Positions 58,593 to 64,000 of a stretch of DNA of 64,000 nucleotides are shown here, piece by piece. The stretch lies in the NCBI RefSeq assembly GCF_021044795.1, contig NZ_JAJNOP010000001.1. The stretch is one strand, 5' to 3'. Positions within the stretch are counted from its first letter, which is position 1, and the number at the start of each line of letters is the position of its first letter. The notes beneath the pieces are model-generated. The model ran no database searches. It had not been told where the DNA came from and saw nothing but the letters and a program-made list of their open reading frames with translations. Made by a program: the position numbers and the translations under genes. The DNA comes from Acidaminococcus hominis (GTDB lineage Bacteria > Bacillota > Negativicutes > Acidaminococcales > Acidaminococcaceae).

Positions 58593-60709
58593 AGTTTCCT
58601 AAGATTCCCAAGCCTTCCCGCCGCAGTCAGCCGGAAGAGCGGAAAACCAGGTTCCCCATCCCTCCCCATAGGGAACGGGTGCTCCATCTGGATGCGGACA
58701 AGCAGAGCATCTTGAAGCAGGGCAAAACCCGGGCCGTGTGGATAGGCCGCCTGGTAGGCATTATGGTGGTATTGATTATCGTCCGGATTGGCTATCTGCA
58801 GCTGGTGGATGGGGCCCAAAATGCCCGGAACGCCATGGACCAGATTACCGGGGAACATACGGAAGTTACGCCCCGGGGCAGTATTGTGGACCGGAACGGG
58901 GAAGAGCTGGCGGTCAGCGTTATCAGCAAATCCCTGTACGTGAATCCCCAGGAAATGAAGGATGACCCGGCCCGGTGGCCGGCGGGAAAGATGCCCCAGC
59001 GGGATCCCCGCCGGGTGGCAGCGGACCAGCTGGCCCCTGTACTGGGACTCAATGCGGACGACCTGTACCAGGAGTTCTCCGATACCGATAAGCAGTTTAT
59101 TTGGGTCAAACGGACCCTGGACCCCCATGTGACGGACAAGGTGGAAGCAATTCTCAAGGACCAGAAGCTGCCGGGTTTCCATTTCCAGGAAGAAAGCAAG
59201 CGCTTTTACACGAAAAACAAACTGGCAGCCCAGGTGCTGGGTTTTGTGGGCACCGATGATGTGGGCCTGGAGGGTATCGAAGCCTCCATGAACAAGGAGC
59301 TGAAAAGCGTGGATGAAAAGCGCAGCAGCTACTTTGACGCCCACGGCAACCGGGTGGCCCAGCAGGGTTCCCAGCTTCAGACCCAGGCCCGCCGGATGAA
59401 TACGGTGGAGCTGACCATTGATGCCCAGATGCAGTTCATCTTGGAAAAAAGCCTGGACGAGGCCATTGCCAAAACCCATGCGGCCAGCGCTGCAGCCATT
59501 CTGATGGATCCCAATACCGGGGAAATCCTGGGTATGGCCAGCCGGCCCACCTTTGATCCCAACGTGTTCTACAAGGGCACCCAGCAAGAGTATATGAACC
59601 GGGGCGTGGGCATTGTGTACGAGCCCGGCTCTGTCTTTAAGCCCATTATCGGCTCTGCCGGTCTGATGGAAGGCATCATTACCCCCAATACGCCCTTTAA
59701 CGACCAGGGTTCCATTGATGTAGGGGGCCGGCGGATCCGGAACTGGGACGGCAAGGGGATGGGGCACGTGACCTTTACGGACATCATCAAATTCTCCCTG
59801 AACACCGGCATGGCCGACCTGGGCCTGAAGCTGGGAGGCGAGAAGGAAACGGAATACGCCAAGCTCTTTGGCTTTGGTTCCGTAACCGGCAGTGATGTGC
59901 CCGGGGAAGAAGCGGGCATCCTGTACAATCCGGAAAACATGGTTCCCTCCGATGTGGCTACCATGGCCATCGGCCAGGGGATTGCGGTAACGCCCCTGCA
60001 GATGCTGCGGGGCATCTGCGCCATTGCCAACGGAGGTACGCTGCTGAAACCCTATATTGTGAAACGGGTCATTGCTCCCGACGGCAAGGTGCTGCGAGAG
60101 GGCAAGCGGGAAGTGGTACGCCAGGTAATTACCCCGGAAGTGGCTGAGGAAATGCGGGGCATGATGGAGAAAGTGGTTTCCGAAGGCGGCGGCAAGACGG
60201 CACAGATCAAGGGCTACAAGATTGCCGGCAAGACCGGTACTGCTGAAAAACTCTCCCCCAAGGGCGGCTACATTCCCGGGGTGTATATTGCTTCCTTCGT
60301 GGGCTTTGTGCCCAGTGACAAGCCCAAGTACGCCATGATCATCATGCTGGACTCTCCCAAGGGCGCCTTCTACGGCTCCCAGGTGTCCGCGCCTATTTTC
60401 CGGGATACCCTGCAGCAGATCCTGGTAGCCAAGGGCATTCAGCCCAGCGACTCCGAAGGTCTGCCTACGGTGGAATCCCTGATTTCCGGCGGCGGAGAGC
60501 AGAAGGAACTGGCCCCCCTGGTACCCCAGGAGGACGGCTCCGTGAAGCTCACCAATCTGGCGGGTTATTCCATGCGGGAAGTGGCTGCCGCCCTGGAAGG
60601 GGGCAATCTGTCCCTGATTCCCATTGGCAGCGGCACCAGCTGGAAGCAGGATCCGGCTCCGGGAACGGTACTTCAGCCGGGAAATACCGTAACAGTCTAT
60701 TTTCACTAA
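58589..60709 (+). CDS. Class B penicillin-binding protein with PASTA domain
   Basis: This 706-residue transpeptidase has a short cytoplasmic part, a membrane helix at about 55-75 (IGRLVGIMVVLIIVRIGYL), a PBP dimerisation domain (TPRGSIVDRNGEELAVS), and the catalytic motifs GSVFK (Ser), SLN and KTGTAEK at about 350, 410 and 555. Residues about 650-706 form one PASTA repeat (LAGYSMREVAAALEGGNL). I start at ATG 58589, eight bases after AGGAGG. It partners the overlapping SEDS gene; the PASTA domain recalls SpoVD/FtsI of Firmicutes. Confidence 0.92.
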   Translation: MKFPKIPKPSRRSQPEERKTRFPIPPHRERVLHLDADKQSILKQGKTRAVWIGRLVGIMVVLIIVRIGYLQLVDGAQNARNAMDQITGEHTEVTPRGSIVDRNGEELAVSVISKSLYVNPQEMKDDPARWPAGKMPQRDPRRVAADQLAPVLGLNADDLYQEFSDTDKQFIWVKRTLDPHVTDKVEAILKDQKLPGFHFQEESKRFYTKNKLAAQVLGFVGTDDVGLEGIEASMNKELKSVDEKRSSYFDAHGNRVAQQGSQLQTQARRMNTVELTIDAQMQFILEKSLDEAIAKTHAASAAAILMDPNTGEILGMASRPTFDPNVFYKGTQQEYMNRGVGIVYEPGSVFKPIIGSAGLMEGIITPNTPFNDQGSIDVGGRRIRNWDGKGMGHVTFTDIIKFSLNTGMADLGLKLGGEKETEYAKLFGFGSVTGSDVPGEEAGILYNPENMVPSDVATMAIGQGIAVTPLQMLRGICAIANGGTLLKPYIVKRVIAPDGKVLREGKREVVRQVITPEVAEEMRGMMEKVVSEGGGKTAQIKGYKIAGKTGTAEKLSPKGGYIPGVYIASFVGFVPSDKPKYAMIIMLDSPKGAFYGSQVSAPIFRDTLQQILVAKGIQPSDSEGLPTVESLISGGGEQKELAPLVPQEDGSVKLTNLAGYSMREVAAALEGGNLSLIPIGSGTSWKQDPAPGTVLQPGNTVTVYFH

Positions 60710-60718
60710 AAGAATGAT

Positions 60719-60747
60719 TTGTCACAAGGCCTGGCATGGTGTAAAAT
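60719..60747 (+). promoter_or_regulatory. Promoter of the folD leader
   Basis: TTGTCA (60719-60724) and TAAAAT (60742-60747) are 17 bp apart, right after the PBP stop codon. Confidence 0.55.
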
Positions 60748-60753
60748 AGCTTT

Positions 60754-60925
60754 ATCATGCCAGTACCGCCTTGGGGCGGTATTGCTGGAAGTTCCAGATT
60801 AAGGCAGCCTGCGCTGACGCTTGCCGTCAGGATAGGTCGCCGAACGGGGCTTTCCGGTCTTGCAGCAAAACAGAGGGCGTGTAACCAGTACACGCCCTCT
60901 TTCTATGGAATAAGGAGAAATTTGT
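60754..60925 (+). promoter_or_regulatory. Structured folD leader with intrinsic terminator (attenuator or riboswitch candidate)
   Basis: The ~170-nt leader contains ACCGCC-TTGG-GGCGGT, CTGGAAG/TTCCAG and CTGACG-CTTGC-CGTCAG stems, then the terminator at 60872-60903 only 20 bp before the folD ATG. Promoter, folded leader, terminator and gene in this order are what a ligand- or attenuation-controlled gene looks like. I see neither ZTP (pfl) nor tetrahydrofolate riboswitch core motifs, both of which can control folD. Confidence 0.4.
60872..60903 (+). terminator. Intrinsic terminator in front of folD
   Basis: AGAGGGCGTGT pairs with ACACGCCCTCT around AACCAGT-type loop and is followed by TTCT, a short T-run. 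It may end the PBP operon or gate folD expression. Confidence 0.65.
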
Positions 60926-61747
60926 ATGAGTGAACCTATCATCATGGCCGGCCAGCCAGTGGCTGCCAAAATCCGCCGGGAACTCCAGGAAAAGTTCCAG
61001 GGCCGGAAGGTGACCCTGGCCACCTTTCTGGTGGGCAATGATGCGGCGGCCCAGGTTTATAAGCGCAGCCTGCTGAAAACCGCCGCCAGCCTGGGCATCC
61101 AAACCCGGGAGGTGGTGCTTCCCCAGGAAACCACCCAGGAAGAGGCCAACCGGGCCATGGACCAGCTGAGTGCGGACCCTTCCGTTACGGGAATCCTGCT
61201 GCTGGTTCCTCTGTCCCATCAGATTGACCGGATTGCCCTTTTGGCCCATATGGATCCGGATAAGGATATGGACTGCATCCATCCGCTGAACAGCGGCAAT
61301 TTTTATGTGGGCACCAGTCCTTGGGCTCCTTGTACGCCCCGAGCCTGCATGGCCATTTTGGACTATTACCAGGTGCCCCTGGTAGGGAAAAATGTGGTTA
61401 TGGTGGGCTACGGCAGTGTAGTGGGCCGGCCGCTTACCCTGATGCTTTTGGGAGAGCGGGCTACGGTAACCGTCTGCCGCTCCACTACCAAAAATCTGCC
61501 GGCCATTACCCGGCAGGCAGACGTGATTCTCTGCGCCGTGGGCAAACCCAACCTGATCACCGAAGACATGGTCAAGGACGGCGCTGTGATTGTGGACATC
61601 GGCATCAATTCCCTGGAGGGGAAACTGGTGGGAGATGTGCCGGAAGACGTAAAAAAGGCCAAGGCTTCCGCCTACACGCCGGTCCCCGGAGGGGTGGGCG
61701 TGGTCAGCAACCTGATGGTAATGGAAACCTTGACCCGCAATTTGTAA
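60926..61747 (+). CDS. folD: Methylenetetrahydrofolate dehydrogenase/cyclohydrolase
   Basis: This 273-residue bifunctional enzyme interconverts 5,10-methylene-, methenyl- and 10-formyl-tetrahydrofolate with NAD(P). Visible are VGNDAAAQVYKRSLLKTA (with catalytic Tyr-x3-Lys), LLLVPLSHQID in place of the more common LPLP, PCTPRACM, the nucleotide site VGYGSVVGRPL, and TPVPGGVGVVSNLMVMETL at the end. ATAAGGAG precedes the ATG. It is convergent with the thioesterase gene 5 bp away, without a clear terminator between. Confidence 0.93.
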   Translation: MSEPIIMAGQPVAAKIRRELQEKFQGRKVTLATFLVGNDAAAQVYKRSLLKTAASLGIQTREVVLPQETTQEEANRAMDQLSADPSVTGILLLVPLSHQIDRIALLAHMDPDKDMDCIHPLNSGNFYVGTSPWAPCTPRACMAILDYYQVPLVGKNVVMVGYGSVVGRPLTLMLLGERATVTVCRSTTKNLPAITRQADVILCAVGKPNLITEDMVKDGAVIVDIGINSLEGKLVGDVPEDVKKAKASAYTPVPGGVGVVSNLMVMETLTRNL

Positions 61748-61751
61748 GTTT

Positions 61752-62147
61752 TTATTTTTGATCCTTGGCGGCCAGTTTGCCCAGGAATTTTTCCTTGTTG
61801 ACCAGGAAGCGTTCGTGGGTGCCTTGGCCGATGGTGCCGTAATCATCGGAGACCGTAATCTTGAAGGTCAGCTTGCGGCCATCTACGCCCACCAGAACGG
61901 CTTTGGCGTTGACGGTTTTGCCTACCAGGGTAGCGGCATCGTGGGACAGGTTCACGCTGATGCCCACGCTGGTGGTAGCGTCGTCCAGGCAGGGATTGAC
62001 GATTTCACAGGCGGCTTTTTCCATTAGGGCCAGCATGGCCGGGGTGGCATAAACATCCAGGGACCCGCTGCCCATGGCTTTAGCCGTGTTGGTGTGAAGA
62101 ACGGTTTCGGAGGCTTCGCCTACAGAACCAATGCGAAATTCTTTCAT
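61752..62147 (-). CDS. Hotdog-fold thioesterase (FlK-like)
   Basis: This 131-residue protein has the hotdog helix PAMLALMEKAACEIV, then TTSVGISVNLSHDAATLVG and the closing GQGTHERFLVNKEKF, as in fluoroacetyl-CoA thioesterase-like proteins. Family members hydrolyse small acyl-CoA esters. It is divergent from an acyl-CoA ligase gene, so the pair may balance formation and hydrolysis of the same thioester. Substrate unknown. Confidence 0.85.
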   Translation of the reverse strand: MKEFRIGSVGEASETVLHTNTAKAMGSGSLDVYATPAMLALMEKAACEIVNPCLDDATTSVGISVNLSHDAATLVGKTVNAKAVLVGVDGRKLTFKITVSDDYGTIGQGTHERFLVNKEKFLGKLAAKDQK

Positions 62148-62257
62148 ACTCTCACTTCTTTCTGGAATTATTGTTGAACGAATTCATCTTACTCGCTTTC
62201 TGCCGGAAAGGCAAGGGCAGAAGGCAGACTGTTATATTTGCAATTGGAGGAGGACGC

Positions 62258-63754
62258 ATGTTTTATTATCAGTTGATTGCCAGCCATCCTGCGGATCGGC
62301 CGGCTTTGCTTGACCAGGACCGGGTCATTACCTATGGTGAGCTGCGGGAGCAGGTGGACCGGTGGGCCGCCTTTTTACAGGAAGCCGGACTGAAAAAGGG
62401 GGAACGGGTGGGCCTGTTTTCCCGGAACTGTGCGGAATACGTAGCGGCCTATATGGCGGTAATCCGGGCTGGGGGCGTGATTGTTCCCATTAATTTCCAG
62501 CTGGTGCCCCGGGAAGTGGCCTACATGATCAAGGATGCGGAGATTCATCTGTTCCTGACCCAGGCCAAATTGGAACTGTACGGGCCGCTGGCAGAGCTGG
62601 GCTGCGCCCCGGTGCGGCAGCTGACCTTTGGGGAACTGGACGCTCCGGTAAGCGGCAGTTTGCAGGAGGTCCCCCGGACGGAGGACGACAACTGCACCAT
62701 CATTTATACCTCCGGAACTACGGGCCGGCCCAAAGGGGCTATGCTCAGCCATAAGAATCTGGTAGCCAACGCCCGGGATTTCCAGGACGCCATCCATGCC
62801 CGGCCGGAAGATGTTATCCTCTGCCTGCTGCCCATGTACCACTGCTACGCCTGGAGCGTCTGCGTCAGCCTGAGCTTGCTTTTGGGGGCCCAGCTGGTGA
62901 TCCAGGCCAACTACAATTTCAAGACTGCCATCCGGCTGGTACAGCGCCATGGGGTTACCCTGTTTACCGGGGTGCCTGCGGTGATGGAGCTGCTGCTGGA
63001 AGGGGCCGAGCCCTCCGAGCTTTCCACGGTACGGGAATTTATTTGCGGCGGAGCTTCCCTGGGCAAGGTATTGGGGCAGAAGTTTGCGGATAAGTTTGGC
63101 CATCCGGTGCTGGAAGGCTACGGCCTGTCCGAAGCGGCGCCTGTGGTGTCCGTAAACCGGCCGGGGAACGTGAAGTTTGGCTCCATTGGCCTGCCCCTGG
63201 TGGAAGAAGAAGTCCGCATCTTGAATCCCCAGGGCCGGGAAGTGCCCCAGGGCGAAGCCGGCGAAGTGGTGGTCCGGGGTCCCAACGTGATGCTGGGGTA
63301 CCTGAACCGGCTGGAAGCCACCAAGGAAACCCTGGCGGGAGGCTGGCTCCACACAGGAGATGTGGGCTATGCCGATGAAGACGGGTTTATTTTCCTGGTG
63401 GACCGCCTAAAGGATATGATTATTTCTAGCGGGGAAAATGTCTACCCCCGGGAAGTGGAAGAAGCCATTACCCAATATCCCGGTATTCGGGAAGCCTCCG
63501 TGGTAGGCGTAGCCGACCGGCTTCGGGGCCAGGCCATTACGGCCTTTTTGGTGCTCCAGGAAGGGGCCCAGTGCAATCCCAAGGAGCTGCGCCGGTACCT
63601 GTTGGGGCGGATTGCCCCCTATAAGGTGCCCCGGGAATACTTTATCATCCAGGAATTGCCCAAAACCAGTTTGGGCAAAGTGCGGAAAAATATTCTGCGC
63701 CAGCAGGCAGAAGAAATTCTTCAGCAGCGGCGCATGTCCGGGAGGTCTTTATGA
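62258..63754 (+). CDS. AMP-forming acyl-CoA synthetase
   Basis: This 498-residue enzyme activates a carboxylic acid with ATP and joins it to CoA. Motifs are the P-loop TIIYTSGTTGRPKGAMLSHK near 150, EGYGLSEAAPVVS, GWLHTGDVGYADEDGFIFLVDR, and the catalytic Lys in PKTSLGKVRKN. It fits the medium/long-chain or aryl-acid group. I start at ATG 62258 after GGAGGAGG; a longer frame begins at 62171. The next gene starts inside its stop codon (ATGA). A thioesterase lies divergent. Confidence 0.9.
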   Translation: MFYYQLIASHPADRPALLDQDRVITYGELREQVDRWAAFLQEAGLKKGERVGLFSRNCAEYVAAYMAVIRAGGVIVPINFQLVPREVAYMIKDAEIHLFLTQAKLELYGPLAELGCAPVRQLTFGELDAPVSGSLQEVPRTEDDNCTIIYTSGTTGRPKGAMLSHKNLVANARDFQDAIHARPEDVILCLLPMYHCYAWSVCVSLSLLLGAQLVIQANYNFKTAIRLVQRHGVTLFTGVPAVMELLLEGAEPSELSTVREFICGGASLGKVLGQKFADKFGHPVLEGYGLSEAAPVVSVNRPGNVKFGSIGLPLVEEEVRILNPQGREVPQGEAGEVVVRGPNVMLGYLNRLEATKETLAGGWLHTGDVGYADEDGFIFLVDRLKDMIISSGENVYPREVEEAITQYPGIREASVVGVADRLRGQAITAFLVLQEGAQCNPKELRRYLLGRIAPYKVPREYFIIQELPKTSLGKVRKNILRQQAEEILQQRRMSGRSL

Positions 63755-64000
63755 GAAAAATCCTGATTGGGCTCTGCATTCTGCTGACCTTTCTGCTGGG
63801 GGGCTGTGCCAAGGGTCATATTACCCTCCAGGTAACCCGGCTGGGAGCCGCAGATCTGACCTGCAAGCTGACGGCAGTGCCCATGCTGAAACCCACCGTG
63901 GATTCCTTCCAGGAGGATTTCCAAAAGGACGGCTATCATATTGAAACGGTCAAGGAAGGGGACTACAGCGGGTTCACGGCCCAAAAGCACTATAACCAGC
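63751..64000 (+). CDS. Lipoprotein, start only (cut by window end)
   Basis: Eighty-three residues are visible. The start MRKILIGLCILLTFLLGGC is a lipoprotein signal with lipobox LGGC, and GHITLQVTRLGAADLTCKLT follows. The alternating beta pattern and the GYHIETVKEGDYSGFTAQKHY segment remind me of LppM/DUF3153-type lipoproteins, but this is weak. The start overlaps the ligase stop by 4 bp, with GGGAGG eight bases before, so they are co-translated. Confidence 0.75.
   Translation, partial: MRKILIGLCILLTFLLGGCAKGHITLQVTRLGAADLTCKLTAVPMLKPTVDSFQEDFQKDGYHIETVKEGDYSGFTAQKHYNQ

Noticed and set aside
60754..60925. ZTP (pfl) or tetrahydrofolate riboswitch before folD
   Set aside because: I could not find the conserved cores I know for these classes, so only a structured leader is claimed.
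1..64000. CRISPR arrays, tRNA or rRNA genes
   Set aside because: No regularly spaced direct repeats, no cloverleaf with TTCRA-type arm, and no rRNA-like sequence was noticed while reading; a tRNAscan or Infernal run would settle this.

Overview
The window looks like chromosomal DNA of an anaerobic, diderm Firmicute (class Negativicutes). Acidaminococcaceae, and Acidaminococcus in particular, is my best guess. The grounds are a complete six-subunit Rnf operon in the clostridial order C-D-G-E-A-B, a large block for tricarboxylate (aconitate/citrate-type) metabolism, a PASTA-containing PBP/SEDS pair, and compact GC-rich genes with strong AGGAGG sites. The genus is an inference from gene content; no 16S rRNA or other marker gene is present. 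The first ~1.1 kb is AT-rich and clearly foreign.

Layout. 1-1.15 kb: end of an IS1595-type element carrying the lincosamide resistance gene lnu(C). 1.2-2.4 kb: an M23 envelope peptidase. 2.4-8.3 kb: a zinc-homeostasis block (zur-znuB-znuC divergent from znuA, with two 7-1-7 palindromes over the promoters), an M20 amidohydrolase and a Met/His-containing membrane protein. This block is bracketed by two inverted copies of a ~320-bp element with terminal inverted repeats and no ORF. 8.4-12.6 kb: a two-component system whose kinase has a Met/His/Gly-rich external loop, a nitroreductase, and an HxlR regulator divergent from an MFS exporter. 12.6-14.5 kb: a group II intron, apparently class C, lying directly behind the MFS terminator; its reverse transcriptase is frameshifted.

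14.5-37.8 kb is a metabolic island of 16 genes: five LysR regulators, three aconitase-superfamily proteins (one Aquifex-type aconitase, two YbhJ-like), one PrpF-type isomerase, two MmgE/PrpD proteins, two DUF6282 amidohydrolase-like proteins, one lactonase-fold protein and three SLC13/MatC-type carboxylate permeases. The parts occur as partly duplicated modules, each next to its own LysR gene. The likely job is uptake, isomerisation and hydration of tricarboxylates such as trans-aconitate and citrate; at least some steps (DUF6282, lactonase, second YbhJ/PrpD set) have no assigned chemistry.

37.9-42.0 kb holds a self-contained two-component regulon. The response regulator/kinase operon and three downstream genes for exported, charged, low-complexity proteins each have the same 33-bp promoter architecture (two TTCAT-type direct repeats with 11-bp period, then exactly 10 bp to a -10 box). 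The three exported proteins also share an N-terminal leader. I consider this the best candidate for an undescribed system here. 42.1-42.5 kb has a promoter, a highly structured non-coding stretch and a strong terminator, so it may encode a small RNA.

42.5-52.8 kb: an AmmeMemoRadiSam pair, then a long leftward operon rnfCDGEAB-apbE-NusG_II-Gx transporter-uracil-DNA glycosylase; a decayed fragment of the glycosylase gene lies just past its terminator. 53-64 kb: a radical SAM protein, an NlpC/P60 protein, an AAA+ regulator that lacks the sigma-54 GAFTGA loop, trmB, a SEDS/PBP pair, folD behind a leader with its own promoter and terminator, a hotdog thioesterase, an acyl-CoA ligase and the start of a lipoprotein gene cut by the window edge. 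No rRNA, tRNA or CRISPR array was seen.
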